The notes beneath the pieces were generated by a model that saw only the letters and a list, made by a program, of their open reading frames with translations, did not search any database and had not been told where the DNA came from. This document shows, in pieces, positions 1-12,825 of a DNA stretch of 64,000 nucleotides. The DNA is from Notamacropus eugenii (Eukaryota; Chordata; Mammalia; Diprotodontia; Macropodidae), in NCBI RefSeq assembly GCF_028372415.1, contig NC_092878.1, forward strand, positions 193,501-257,500, given 5' to 3'. The first letter of the stretch is position 1; every line of letters starts with the position of its first letter. The translations under genes were made by a program, and so were the position numbers.

Positions 1-1212
1 TCCTCTTTTTTTTTTCTTGTTTGAGTAATTACTACCATATCATACATTTTAAGATCTGGTGCTGCTCAATCTCCTTCCCTGAGACTTTTGTTCATTGTTT
101 TCTTTCATGTCCTTGTCTCTTTCATTCTCCAAATGAGTTTTATTAGGTTTTCCTCATTTGTATTCAAATTTGTAATTACTACTTGTGAATTAAAATCCAT
201 CCTATATTTACTCACTATTTTCCTTCTCAGCTTACCTTATGGTGTTGCCTTATCTTCTCCCCTTACTGGGGACAAATTTCTAATTTTAGCCAAACTTCTA
301 AAAGTCCCTACCTTCTCAATTTCCCCCAACACTAATCTAGATGCCCTTCTAAAAGCTGCTGTCTCACCCTATCCCCAAGTTTTCTCCTCTCACTACAAGT
401 TCATAACTTTTCTCAACTTCTTGGGTTGTATACATGGTTTCCTCTTCAACCCAAGGGAGAGCTGAATTAAAATATGAGCAGCCCTCCACCCTCAACTGCT
501 TCCTGTGTATGTTTCTTCCTTTTGTGCCCTCTTTTCATGAGAAAATTTCCCCTTTTATCTTTTTCCTAACCAATTTTGTTTCCTAGAATCACCTCATCAC
601 ATACAACTCAGCCCCAACCTTACCTGCAGACTATCTTAGAAATGATAACAGTTTTCAGAATAGTCCTCCTCTCCTATTCCTATTGCTTGTATTTATTCAT
701 GTCTTCACTGCCCTTTGGTCCTTTCTTTTCTGTCGCTTTCTTTTAGTGTGGTCATGTCTGGAGATGGCATGGGGCACACCTTGGAAACCTCAAAGTTCAG
801 CATCAATCCTGATTAGTACCATGAGATTTCTAGGCCATGCTGGGCTTGACTGTGGATGGTCTACGATGTCATGTTTTTCAGAAGGGCAAGCATCCCATAT
901 TCAATTTGTGGGGCTGGAAGGGGAGTGGAAAAGAAGGCGGTGGAAAAGAAGAAAGATGGTCATGTCATCACCAGGTAGCGACTTAGGTGACCAACTTGAT
1001 ATCTACACAGCTGGTAATTCTTTTCTTCTGCCCATCTGTACCAAGGGGACTGGGGGAGGAAAAGAGGATGGAGGTCTTCCACTTGGAATATCTTCAGTTC
1101 CACAGCTGACTTTCTCCCCTTCCCCACTTTCAGCCTCAGGAAAATCCCCAAAGGTTTTAATGTCCCTCCAAGCTAGGCCCCCTTTCCACTATGACCTCCC
1201 CTCCCAAGGCTA
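1..1212 (-). repeat. Chimeric L1-tail repeat, copy A (truncated by window edge)
   Basis: Read on the minus strand, the last ~100 bases give a decayed L1 ORF2 segment (a PDLK-like motif near position 50-75, matching PDLKLYYKA in the intact L1 of this window). Positions ~130-1,212 hold a purine-rich module without a clear ORF. The same junction and module recur at 2,820-3,960, with long near-identical runs, for example the stretch at 950-1,000 against 3,690-3,740. It is therefore a dispersed family rather than a gene. The 176-residue open frame at 683-1,213 lies inside it and is not supported as coding. Confidence 0.6.
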
Positions 1213-2229
1213 AGAAGAATAGACAGAGGAGGGAGGAGGAAGAGGGGGTAGCAATGGCAGCAGGGAGACTGCAGACTTGTGAGAAAGTGTGAAGGTATAT
1301 TGAGGACAGATGGTGGTCATAAGTAAAACAAACGTTGTAAGTGAGAGAACTGGGGGGGGTAGGTGGAGGTGGGAGACCAACAAGGAGACAGATTGAGAGA
1401 GAGAATATGATAATAATTATGACTGAAATACACAACAATCCTTACTGGGAATGAGAGACACTTCCCCAGAAAGAAAGCAGAATGCAAGAATGTATTGGTT
1501 CAGAGGGAGACATTTGAAAGCAGGAGGGATCTCGGAGGATGCTGGAGCAGATTCTCTTTTACTTCGGCTGCACTCAAAAAGATCAGCTGAGCATTCCTGA
1601 CCAAATGGAAAGCGTTCAAATTCTTGAAAGAAAGGGACCATGAGGTAGAGGCGAAAAGAGCATGAAAGCAGAGAATTGGGTAGTGAACACCAACAGAGAA
1701 ACAAACCATCAAGGGGATGGGAAATGATGCAGACTGCCAGTCACATCCAGAGAAAAGGAGTCAAATGTAGATGGAAGGATAATATATTTTTTCATCATCT
1801 TCTCTGCCCTCCACCTCCATGGGTTTCTTGTTCTCAAGTCTTATGTTTATGCTTTGGATTTCTTTGTCCGTTACACATATGGAACTAGCATCATACTGCC
1901 TGTGGTCATAAGGGGGAAGAAAGGGAGGTTTGCTTGGAAGGAGGGAGAGAATGAAGCTAGAACTTCAAACAGATGAATGTTAAGATTTCTCCTCCATGCA
2001 ATGGGTAAAAGAAAATGGGAAATAAAAAGTACATGTGGTGGAGGAAAAACATAAAGGAGGAGGAGGAAAAAGAAAATGTAGAAGGTCAAACACTCTCCTT
2101 TCTGCCACTCTCTCTCTCCCCTTTGCAAAATGCAGACAATAGGATGTCCATTCTGCCAGGGAGGTTAGGCAAAGCACATTTTCACCTTAGCCAAGTTGCC
2201 ACCAAGAAACATTTCATCCTCAAACTGCC
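1213..2229. other. Purine-rich intervening sequence, no gene recognised
   Basis: The stretch is purine-rich with a short G run near 1,352. It separates the two copies of the chimeric repeat. No splice-framed coding segment or classifiable repeat was recognised; it may be further decayed L1 or HAL1 3' sequence. Confidence 0.4.
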
Positions 2230-3960
2230 CCTACATATCTTTTGGCCATTTATCAATAGGGAGATGTCTCCTATTCTTAGAGATTTCACAAAGTTGTGCT
2301 TATATTTTGAATACAAGACCATTATCTGATCAATTCTGAATAAATTTTTTTCCTCATTTTCTTATTTCCTCCTGCTCTTGACAACATTTTTTTTTCAAAA
2401 CCTTTTTAATTTCATGCACTGGAAATTATCCTTTTTACACCTAGCTTTAGTCTGTATCTCCTTCAGAAATTGTTCATCTATCCATTAGTCTGAGAGGCAA
2501 TATGTTCTGTGTTGTAATTTTCTTCGAAATTCTCCCTGCACATTGACAACATGTATGCATTTGGACTTTATCTTGGTATACAGTCTAAGATATTGGTCTC
2601 GGCCCAGTTTCTGCCATGCCGATCTCCAGTTGTCCCAGCAATTTTTACAAACCAAATAATAATTTTTTCTCCCCAAATAGAATGTCTTTAAACTTGCCAA
2701 ATACAAGCTTATGATGATGACTTGCTGCTGTCAGTTGTATGTCTTCTCTAGTCCACTGATCTACCCTTCTATTTCTTAGCCACTACCCGATAGCTTGGGA
2801 CATTACGGCCTTGTAATACACCATAAGATCTGGTACTACTCAATCTCCTTCCCTTAGATTTTTGTTCATTATTTCCATTCATACCCTTGACTCTTTTTTT
2901 CTCCAATTGAATTTTATTATTCATTTGCATACAAAGTTATAATTACTACCTGGGAATTACAATCCGTCTTATTTTTACTCACTATTTTCCTCATCAGCTT
3001 ACCTTACTTTGTTACCTTTCCTTCTCCCCTTAACCAGGACAAATTCCTAATCTAAAAGTCCCTACATTACCTATTCACCCCCAATCTTAATCCAGATAAC
3101 ATTCCAAAGTCTCTCCCTCACTCTCTCCCCCAATTTTCTCCCCTCTCTACAGCTTCAGAAGTTTTCTCAACCTCTCCAACTCTGCTGAGTGTTAGGTTCC
3201 AATATCAGTAGCCCTCCACCCCCACCTGTTTCCTTTGTATTACTTCTTCCTTTCATTTCCTTTTTTCATGAGAAACTTTTCTCTTTTATCTTTTTCCTAA
3301 CCAATTTTGTTTCTTAGAATCACCTCCTCATACACAAGTCAGCCCCAAACATTTTTTTTCAAACCACCTAACTAAGGGTGACAGTTGAAAGAATAGCCCT
3401 CTTCCCCTATTCCTTTTTCTTATGTGAATTCATATCTTCTCTGCCCTTTGACCCTTTTTTCTGTCACTTTCTTTTAGCTTTCCCTTGGATAGAGATGAGA
3501 TGGAGCACACCCTGGAATCCCTGAAGTTCAACATCAATTGGAATTTGCGAGATTTGAGGTTTCTCAGCCATACTGGGCTTGGTTGTGGATGGTCTAAGAT
3601 CTGATGTGAGTCCCCAAGGCCAAGACATCCCATCTTCAATTTGTGGGTCAAGAGAGGGAATGGAAACAAAGCGGGAGGGAAAGAAGAGAGATCATCATGT
3701 CATCACCAGGTAGTGACTTGGGTGACCAACTTGTTTTCTTGTCTAGACTACTGGTGATTTCTTCTCTTCTGTTCATCTGTACCAAGGTAGGAGGAGGGAA
3801 GAAAAGAGGATAGACGTCCCCCACGTGGAAGATCTGCACGTTCACAGCTTGCTTTTTCCCCTTCCCCACTTCCAGTCTCAGAAAAACGCCCAAGAGCTTT
3901 AATGCCCCTCCAAACTAGTCCCCCTTTCCACTATGGCCTCCCCTCCCAAGGCCAATTCTA
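2230..3960 (-). repeat. Chimeric L1-tail repeat, copy B
   Basis: Minus-strand translation of 2,485-2,930 gives decayed L1 ORF2 C-terminal sequence, including KNCWDNWRSAWQKLG and IKSKC, aligning with [15 protein letters not shown] and IKSKW of the intact L1. Positions 2,230-2,340 match L1 sequence further toward the 3' end. Upstream on the minus strand the ORF2 homology stops near 2,930 and gives way to the ~1 kb purine-rich module shared with copy A. The reading frame is broken by stops and indels. Confidence 0.65.
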
Positions 3961-5433
3961 TTCGCTCCTCCTTTAGATCTGAATCCTGCTGATTGTTCTG
4001 ATTTAGAAGAGGGACTCCCCTGAGGAAGCCATCCTTTCCTTATAAGGGAGCCCTATTACAGACAAGCCTCAGCTGAAAAAGGACAATTTCTTTATTCTCT
4101 CTGATTTTTTTTAATCAACTGTTCATTTCCCTCACCCCCAAATTCCCTCTTACCACCCTGTCCTCTGGCCCTGAAGCCACTAAGACCACAGCCCCTGGGC
4201 TATGCAAGAGGACCTCAAACCAGATCTAAGTATGACCGTCCCTTTCCTTCAGGAACATGGGGCTTAACTGGGATTGTGTCTAGAGGACAGGCTGCTGCCA
4301 TCCACTCTGAAGCATGCAGCTCCCAGCACCTGAGGGTGTTTAGGCAGGGGAACAGCATCAAGCCCCTCCCCAACCCAGCCAGCCTGCTGCTCCCCAGCCT
4401 GGGAGGGCTGAAGCAGAGCTCAAAAGAAAAGAAAAGCCTAGGCCTGCCAGACACCATGTCTCTAGGCCTAAAGTCACACAAGGAATCCTCTTTCTAGTCA
4501 TTCATTCCAATCAGCTGACCCTCTCTTTCCCTCCCTGTCACTTAGCCCAACATTCCTAGGCCTAGCATGGGCTCAAGGAATAGTACTGGCACACACAGGA
4601 GAACAGAAAGTCAAGAAACTCCCTGGGGAATGAATGATTTAATGGTTCCCTACCTAACCTGGTCTTTCTTCACCAGTAAGGAAAGAAGAGGAGGAAAGAG
4701 AAAGAAAAGGAAAAAGGAAAGGATTCCTGAAGGAATGAGCAAGAAGGAAGGACAGAAAGAAGGTAAGGAGAAAAAGAATTTCTCACCCACCAGACATATT
4801 GACACCCTCACAACTACAGGCAAATACACATACCTGGAAGGCAGAGGGTAAAAGAGAGCTGCCTTGCTGCTGCTACTGTTGCTGCTACTGACCTCTGGAT
4901 GGAGATCAAAGCAGGATAGGAAGGAGCTCTGAAGGTCAGGGATGGGCCTTGGGCAGGCAGGCTGTTCCCCAGCTTCCAAAATCCATCTATGCAAAGATGT
5001 GTCCCAACATGTGGAGCCAAGCAACCACACACCCACTGAACTCCTTGCTAGGCCTGATGGGGACATGGTGAAAATTGGTGCAGGAGACCTAAGTACAAAA
5101 AGGAAAGGAGATTGGTGAATGTCTGAAAGAGTGGTAGAAGGCCAACTCCCACTGCCAGTAGGCAAACTTTTCCTTCTCTGGGTGGCTGGGAAGGGAAGCT
5201 GGGCAATCAGTCAGGGAGGCAGGCAGACCATTTAGGATGGGATAAGGGAAATAAGAAGAAAGGAATGGGGAGAGAGGGAAAATAAAGATGAAACTTCAGT
5301 GCCACAAAGGAATCTGGGTTCTCTGGTTCAGAGAATGAAGAAGCACATGGAGATGAATCTTGAAAAGCCTGGTATCCTCTGGATGTGGTCTCAGTGAACA
5401 GAAATGTTACCCAGGCTTCACCTTTTGCATGCA

Positions 5434-5471
<38 letters not shown>

Positions 5472-7100
5472 CATGCATGTGCGTGTATGAGAGAGAAAGA
5501 CAAAGAGAGAGAGAGAGAGAGAGAGAAGCGGGAAGAGGTTCCTTCAGCTTTATGTTCCTTAATGATGGGATGAGGGAAAAGGAAAGGAGGAATTGAAAAA
5601 TCTTGGTGGGGGGGAAGTGGTGGGGAGAAAGAGAAGAAAAATAAAAGGAAGAAGAATTCAATGAAACCAAATGATCTGTGTTCTCTGGCTGATTCTAACA
5701 ATGGGAATGAGAGGATGGACCCTGGAGATAGCCAGCAAGGACAGCCATGATGGAATGAATGAACACAGAAGAGAGGAGAGTTGCTAATGGCAAGAGAGAA
5801 AAAGCAGGCCTGAAATAGGACCTGAAGTCTCTTCATCCTTCCTGCCTACTTCCAGCCAGGCATCTACAAACACTTTCCTTTGACATGCCAATCCTCAACA
5901 ACACAGTTAACATGCCACAGTCTACCCTACTCTAAGGAAGAGGATAAACAACCATTGTGGATACAAATCTAGCCATTTCCTGGAAGGCATCCTTTACACA
6001 TGCTATGTACATTAGTTTCCTGGGGACAGGGAGCCAGGGCCCCAGTTTACTCATCTCTGTAGTTCAGAAAGGGTCAGGTGGTATGACTGGATGAGAAACA
6101 CAAATGAGGTTGCCTAGCCTCTTCTGTACCTTCAGATGATCTCTCCCCTGAAAATAGAGAACTTTGCTCTTTGACTATTGAAATGAAATCTCTAGGGCAA
6201 GCATAGTAAAAGGAACAGGGCCAAGAGAAAGTTGATAGGGATAAAAGTGTCCAACCTACAATCCAAGAGAAGGAGGCAGAGCTCTGAGCCAATGGCATTT
6301 GCTTAAAGGGTCCTTGGTCCACACTAAGCAAGTTGACCTCAGACTTTCCTCAGGATCTGAGATGGCCCCTGTCCTCCCAGGGGTCTATTGGTGGAGCCTT
6401 GGACACTTGATTTGACAGTCTGGAGATTGAGTACTTAGACATTCTCAAGGCACTGTACAAAATACAGTATTCCATTGGTTGACATATGGCCCAGAAGCTC
6501 AAAGAAGCAAAAAGAAGATGTCAGCATCATTGGGTGAAGCAAGGAAAATCTTCAAGACTAGATGGTCACAAGATTGATGGGCTCCTCCTATGAGAACCTA
6601 GATTCCTATAGGATCTTTTTCCTATAGGATCTAGACAAGGGATGGATTAACACATTGCTTCTTCTGATACCTATTATCAGATGACTGGATAGAAATGGAT
6701 TATCAAACAATTGGATTCAAAGTATTACTATCAATAGCCCTTCTAAAATCATCAGGAACTGACCAGTATTGACCATAGTTGGAGTTAGGGTCCTCAATGA
6801 ATCATCTCTCTGATGCTATAGAGAGGGACAGCAATAGTATTGGACAGCTACCTGGAAATGAGAAGCTATTCAGAGTAACAGGAATATTCAGGCCGATTGA
6901 CAAACACTTAGGAATGAAAAAGGCAATGCACTGCTAGATTCAGAACTCACATAGGGAAGTACATATTACATGACCATGGCTCTCTCCCTGTCTCTCTCGA
7001 CACATATGTACTTGGGTGGGGTCTATATAGATGTACAGGCACATACCGACACACAGGTCTATGTCCACATAAAATCAAATGTGAGGTTGGGAGGGAGGAA
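3961..7100. other. Unassigned, mostly single-copy sequence
   Basis: Moderate GC content with many polypurine runs and one composite microsatellite. Open frames of 171 and 209 codons on the minus strand are rich in Ser, Phe, Leu and Pro and follow pyrimidine tracts or the microsatellite, so they are not called as genes. A donor-like sequence (CAG|GTATGT on the minus strand near 4,830) occurs but no coding exon could be recognised. Confidence 0.5.
5437..5526. repeat. Composite microsatellite (GT)n / (GA)n
   Basis: About 16 GT units at 5,437-5,469 are followed by a short spacer and a (GA)n tract at 5,486-5,526. The minus-strand open frame across it reads Thr-His and Ser-Leu dipeptides and is an artefact. 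Confidence 0.9.
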
Positions 7101-7129
7101 GATCGGGGTGATCTTAAAACGGAACCAAA

Positions 7130-9000
7130 AAATCATCAAAAGCTTCTAAAAATTCCTAGAATCTGCAGGACTTTTCTTGTTCTGGGGGGACAATCCGCTT
7201 CTGCAAGAAAGCGGGGCAGAGCTGGAAGACATCTAACCAAAATAACATTGAAAGCGGTTTGAGGAGGTAGCGTAGTTTGTTGAGGATTTTTCTTAAGGAA
7301 AGGGGAGAAAAAACTGCGCACCCGCACCAGTCTTTCCCCAGCAGGACCATCGGATACTTCCACTGCCCCAACCAAACCCTAGCCTTTCCAACTTCCACTC
7401 CAAGACAGAACTCAGAATTTACTTCGGGGGAGCGGGCACACACCACCCCCACTCCGCTCCCCCAGCCTCGGGCTCGGGCTGCTCAGCTGGAGGACAGAGA
7501 AGGGGTAGTGGAGGTGAGGAAGAGGACTCAGCATCCCTCCCAGAGCAAGGGGCGGATTGTTAGGAAGGGCTGGCAGGGGTATGTGTGGGCGGTGTTTGCC
7601 CGACAGCTCTTACCTATTCCAGGGCACCTGCAATCCTGAGCGCCCCGTCGGGGTCTTCCTTGTTCTGTAGCAACTCCCGATGAAACGGTTCCAATCTGGG
7701 TGATGAACCCCAAAAACAGGAGATGGAGTGTTCGGGGAAAGCAGGGCAACTGAGGCCCTCTTCCTCTCTCCCCCACCCCCCCACCCCCGTGTCACGGCCA
7801 GGAAACCCTTAAGGTGTGCTGGCCGAGCTTTAGACCTGAGGCTGCCAAGGCTGGTATGGGTGCTGTGGCGTGGCTCCCAAGGGATGAGGGGAGTGGCTCC
7901 AGGGGTCCTGTTCCTCAGAGTGTGGCGAGGGCTGAGGGCTGGCAGGGCTTGCCCCTCCACAGGCCTCTGCCTCTCGAAATCCCCTGACACCTGACCTGGG
8001 TTAGAGGTCCCGTGGGAGGAGGGGGAGGGGCGGGGAAGCTTGAGGATTCCATAGAAGTGGAGAGCGGAACTCCGGAAAATTGGACCGGGGTGGGAGGGGC
8101 GGAATTTGATTATCAGCTGTTGGGCAATCCAACCATCTCCAAAAGAAGGGATCCCTTCAGCACTCTAGACAGGGTGGCCAGGCAGGTAGAAGAAAAATCA
8201 GTCCCAGGAGCACCAACCCCACCCCAGCCCCTTCACGCAGTCTCAGGGCCCTTCCCTCACACCCTGTCACCACGCCTTCTTTTCTTCTTTTTCCTTCTGA
8301 GGAGATCAGCTCCTTCCTTCCAGGTAGAGAGCAGCTAGAAGCTCAGAGTCCTGGAACCCTTCCAGCTGCAGGGAACTGGGGTCACTTAAAGAGGAGGCGC
8401 GAGAGGGGGTTAACCTGAAGGACCTGGAGGTAGAGAGGACCCAGAAGGAGAAAATTAGTCAGATCCACACCAAATCCGAGGAAGGGCATCATCCCCTCCC
8501 TTCCCCCTTACCTTGGGATTTGCTCCTGAACAGACTGTTTTCCTTGAGGTGTTCATGAAATCAACAGAGGGGAATCGAGTTTCCTCCGCGCCTTTGCAGA
8601 CAAAGATTTCTCTCGGTGTAAATGCTAGGCTTCCACACTTTGGAGTCCGATCCTCAAGTACACTGCTGTAACCCTTCCATGACCTGAGGAATGTTGGGTT
8701 TCTGAATTTCTTTTCGTGTCTTCTAGTGTCTCCAGCGATTACAAAAAAAAAAAAAAAAAGCATTTGCTTGAAAGGGGATCCCCTTTGGGCGGGTGGAGAT
8801 CGTTTCCCTGAGACAACAAGGTGAGCAGAGTCCCATCCAGAAGCAGGCGGGGGCCTGGTTTCGGGAGCAGAGGGGAGTGCGGTCTGCCCTGAAGCCCCAT
8901 ACCCCACCAGTCACCTGCTCAGGTGTCACGGCCGTGGAGGTGAGGATTTGAGCAGAGAGCTGGGCAAGGGTCACAAAAGAAGTGGTCTGGCCACGGTCGG
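7130..9000. promoter_or_regulatory. CpG-rich island-like region, possible promoter
   Basis: CpG dinucleotides are frequent here (7,190-7,330, 7,420-7,460, 7,540-7,700, 7,990-8,110 and 8,390-8,410) while the flanks are depleted. Two strong minus-strand donor-like sites occur, ATAG|GTAAGAG (exon side ending 7,614) and CAAG|GTAAGG (exon side ending 8,512). An acceptor-like site at 7,696-7,700 would define an 82-base exon at 7,614-7,695. Translations of these segments match nothing I recognise, and one frame of the 82-base segment ends in a stop beside the donor. It could be the 5' end of an unrecognised minus-strand transcript or an orphan CpG island. Confidence 0.4.
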
Positions 9001-9059
9001 GGGCTGCCTTTCCCTACAAACAAGCGAGACCCTTGGGGAAAATAAAACTTTCCTGGACA

Positions 9060-9975
9060 ATCCACACCGATTGTCAATGGGGTGGAATACTGATGGGGTG
9101 AAGCAAATAATGAGCTGGTTCATTTAGAGAGAGGTGGAAAGGTGGAGTAAGATGCTGTCCCCCTTTCAGAGAAACTAGACAAGTAGCCATAAGGAGAGTG
9201 GTCTTGTACAGATGTGCTTGCATGTATCTATGTATATATGTGTAGCTTAAGACATATCTCCACATACCGATGGGTGTCTCTGGATGTCTGTGTCTGTGCT
9301 CACTTTGCTTCACGGTCTGGGGTCGTGTCTGCGGAGAAATAAAGTATAAAGCACGCAGTAACAGGAAAAAGAAAACCTACAAGTCACGAAAGAAAAGTTG
9401 GAGAGCTTTAAATGCAATGTGTACTCTAATATGTAGGTTTTCCTGAAATGGAAATTTATTGATTTAAGTTGAGTACGGTTCATGTTCTGCTATGTACATG
9501 TCCATGTTTTCTTCTCTTGTTTTATATTAAAGTTTAAATAAACCCAAAACCTTGAAAAGAAAAAAAGAGCTAATAGATACAGTTCAGTCCTCGACAATTC
9601 CTCAGGATACTTTTAGCAATCGCTGTGTCTCCTCCCCCACGTGGAAAAGAAAAAGTGACTTGTTCTTTTAAGTTTTCTCTCAGGATCTAAATCCTCATCC
9701 TATCTCTATTCCTCCTCTTCCTCCACTTCTTCAGAAGGGAGAAGGGAAATGATACCCAGTATAAATAGGAATCACCACTTAAAAAAACGTCCAATTTAGG
9801 CTTATCAGAGAGAGACAGAGAGACTTTGAAAGAAGGGCTCCTGCCTGGGGCCCAATCATGTGCTTGCTCTAGTCATCACGTCTGGTGCTCTAGACCAGGA
9901 TGGAGCTCGAGGAAAATATGTCACTCAAAGTAAGATTGTGATAAGACCTAAGCCTGAAAGGGCCAGGTTCTTACA
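9060..9975. other. Unassigned intergenic sequence
   Basis: AT-rich with no recognised exon. Positions 9,530-9,570 and 9,780-9,830 hold short A-rich and GA-rich runs only. Confidence 0.4.
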
Positions 9976-9984
9976 TTGCATCCT

Positions 9985-10175
9985 TGGCCATCTCCAGTCA
10001 TCCTGATGAATATCATGCCACTGGACCCAGATGGCTCAGGAGAAGAAGGTGAGGTTGGTGACCTTGCACAGCCCTCCCTCACTCAAATCAAAGTCAACTG
10101 CAAGTCATGTCATCATCTTGATGTCATGGTCCTCTTTGAGAATGAAGGACAAACACAACACAAGAGTTGTAGGAC
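9985..10175 (+). repeat. Marsupial SINE related to the RTE family
   Basis: The segment ending in gaatgaaggacaaacacaac is a typical 3' end of a marsupial SINE. The same sequence occurs inverted and diverged at 57,900-58,030. The family name (MAR1-like) is from memory. Confidence 0.6.
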
Positions 10176-10859
10176 AAGGGAGCATGAGAGCAGTGAGCAG
10201 CGCTGGCCAGAAGTGAAGGCACTGAGACCAGGCTGTCTGAAGAAAGGTGTGGAGTGGTTACATGTGATTACAAAAGGATTCCTTGTCATCCACTCCCCTG
10301 CCCCAATGAAATACTCAAGCAAAGAATGAAAGGGCTCGAGTGGGGTAATGGGAACCCAAGAAGTGCTGGGCATCACAGTGATGTGCGCTCTACAACAGCC
10401 AGAGCAATGAGCGTCCAGGGGGAAATGGGTGGACATCGGATTAGGGTGAATTGGAGTCACCTGAAAGACTTCAGGTGCAGACGTAGAGGATATTACCTGT
10501 GGCTGGAAACACAAAGACCTCAGCTTCTGGAAGGAGAGGTGAAATGTTGGACTTAGTTTCTGACAGACTCCCAAGAAGTGATTCCCACCACCACTGCCTT
10601 GTGGGGCTTCCAGCAGGTTGCCCTTGCTCAGGAGGCTTGTCGGGACAGTCCTTGGCTGCCCCCTAGTGCTTGAGCTGGTGGCTCCATGTCTTCCTGTTCA
10701 GGTGCTGGAGATTTGTCCATCCTTTCAGTGACATCTCCCCTGCAAAAGATTAGGATGCAGACTCCTCAGACCTTTTGTCCCTCAGTTGCTAGCACTGTCT
10801 TCTCTTAGAATCTCCCAAGTTCTCTCCCTCCCCTGCTCTCAGACTCCTCTAAGCAATAG

Positions 10860-11345
10860 TTCTGCAAGACTTTGCCTTGTTAAGGCACCATCTGGAGGAT
10901 TGTGTTCAGTCTGGGGCACCACAGTTTAGAAAAGGTGTGGACAAGGGCCTGAAAGTGAGGGGACCAGAGACCTTGCTATGGAGGATTAGGTGAAAGAATT
11001 GGGGATGTTTCCCTAGAAGAGAAGACGCTGAGGAGAGAAAATGGTTGTTGCCAAATATTTGAAAGATTGTCTGGAAACAGTCTCAGAGGAGTCCAAGAGC
11101 ACAACTAGGACCTGAGAGGACATTGTACAGAGACTGACTTCCTCGGAACATTTGGTCTGTATAGATGTGCACAGGCACTTCCCTGGAAGTCATGGCTTCC
11201 CCCTCCTTGGAGGTCCTCAGGCAGACACTTCATAACTATGTGGTTAAGATACAGAAGGGATTGTTGTTCAGAAAGGAGCTGGAGTGGATACATAAGGTGC
11301 CTGGGAACTCTTAGTCTCTGATTCTGAGTTATCAGCCTCAAACAT
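10860..11345 (+). repeat. CR1/L3-like LINE 3' end
   Basis: Successive blocks (gttcagtctggggcacca, then gaattggggatgtttccct, gaagagaagacgctgagg, caaatatttgaaagattgtc and cccctccttggaggtcctca) follow the order of the conserved 3' untranslated part of CR1/L3 elements. No coding capacity remains. Confidence 0.6.
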
Positions 11346-12119
11346 CAGCATCCATGCCAGCAAGTGAAAAGACCATTTTCTCTCCACAGTAATTCAAATA
11401 GGACAGAGAGAAGAAAATGAAAATAGCCTAGGCCCCAAAGCAAACATATTCCTCTTGTTTAACACAAGTGTTAATATGGTGTTGTCTGCAGGTTTCAGGA
11501 TACAGGGGATGTGGAATTAAGTGACATTAGCTGTGTTCACTCGAGGGATGCAGGAGAAACCATTGTAGAGATGGTGCTGCCCAAAAGAAAGCACTAAGAA
11601 ACAGAGTCCAGCAAGTGCTGAGAGAGAAGGGGATGGGGGAGAGACAAAGACTGAAAGGAGGAAAGGAGAGGGAGAGCAAGAGAGAGTGGGGGGGAAGTGA
11701 GGGAGGAGGGACAGAGAGAAAAGGTGTGGACAGTGACAGAGAGACAAAGACAGAAGGAGGGAGGGAGGAGAGGGGAGGGAGGGAAGGAGAGAGAGCACCA
11801 AAGTCTTTCAACAAGCAATAAAACAGCTAGAAAACAACTGGCTAAGGAAGAAAACCTGGGATTTTTATTGATTGGGCTCCAAGGAAAAGGATGGCAGAGA
11901 CAGAGTCAAAAGTAAACCTAGAAGAGGCATCTTAGTCTAGAAAAATCACTCTGCCAACTTCCAGCAGATGAAGAGTAGCAGGAGAGATTGTTCTCTGGTG
12001 CCATCCACAGGGTTTAGGGGAGTGAAGGACCAGGCTCATGTGTTGAGTTTTAGACAGTCTAGAAAAGCAAATGACCAATGTTGAGGGGCTGGAGGGAAAC
12101 AGGTCCGTTGGTGCCCTTT
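11346..12119. other. Unassigned sequence with a polypurine tract
   Basis: Positions 11,610-11,800 are almost entirely purine on the plus strand (GGGA and GAGA runs), which creates spurious overlapping minus-strand frames rich in Ser, Leu and Pro. No gene was recognised. Confidence 0.5.
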
Positions 12120-12269
12120 GGCTAAGCCTGTGAATTGGCCCAGTCATTCTGGGAAGCAGCTTGGGACTGGGCCTACTCAGTAATTCGATTAAGGGTGATG
12201 CTCTTTTACCCAACAGGACCATGTCTAGCTTTAGAACACAAAGAGAAAAAAAAAAGAGAAAGGGGTTTA

Positions 12270-12306
<37 letters not shown>

Positions 12307-12825
12307 TATGGTTTACACATATATATTTTTTTAACTATAACATCTTTTATAATGGCAAAGAACTGGAAACTAAAACTGCATGCACTCCTTTCACACTGGC
12401 TAAACATATTTCGCCTTGAATGTTGAAGGAGATGGTTTCAGAGAAACTGGAGAAGCCTTGTATGAATTGACACAGAGTAAAATAAACAGTCAGGAGAACA
12501 ATTTCTAAGAGAACAACGTTGTCAAAATAAGCAATTTTGAAAAGCTTACAAATTGTGATAAACACAATGATCAACCACAATTCCAGAAGGCCAACAATGG
12601 AGAATGTTATTCACCTCACATGATGGATTAAAGATTCAGATTAAGGCACATCTTTGGACTTTTCCAAAAGGGTAAATTTGCTTGCTTGATTTGTGTATAT
12701 TTCTTACAAATGGCTTTGGTTTTCTTTTTATGGGGGGGGGGGGGAGAAATGAGAGGAGGTAGGAGGGAAAAATCAAATTCTTGATCATTGAAATGTTTAT
12801 TTAAAATTTTAATTAAAAATGAAAT
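12120..12825 (+). repeat. Old L1 3' end with embedded (CA)n and G run
   Basis: The order matches the 3' part of L1 ORF2 and its untranslated tail, with phrases such as attctgggaagcagcttgg, aatggcaaagaactggaaac and gaatgttgaaggagatgg. Microsatellite (CA)n lies at 12,270-12,305 and a G run at 12,733-12,746. Frames are broken. Confidence 0.6.

Noticed and set aside
683..1213. 176-codon plus-strand open frame
   Set aside because: It lies wholly inside the chimeric repeat; the equivalent in copy B is broken, and there is no recognisable domain.
5207..5836. 209-codon minus-strand open frame
   Set aside because: It crosses the (GT)n/(GA)n microsatellite and is dominated by Ser, Phe, Leu and Thr-His runs, as expected by chance in pyrimidine-rich DNA.
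10113..10574. 153-codon minus-strand open frame
   Set aside because: It begins in sequence next to a SINE and reads through the SINE antisense; no domain or splice signal supports it.
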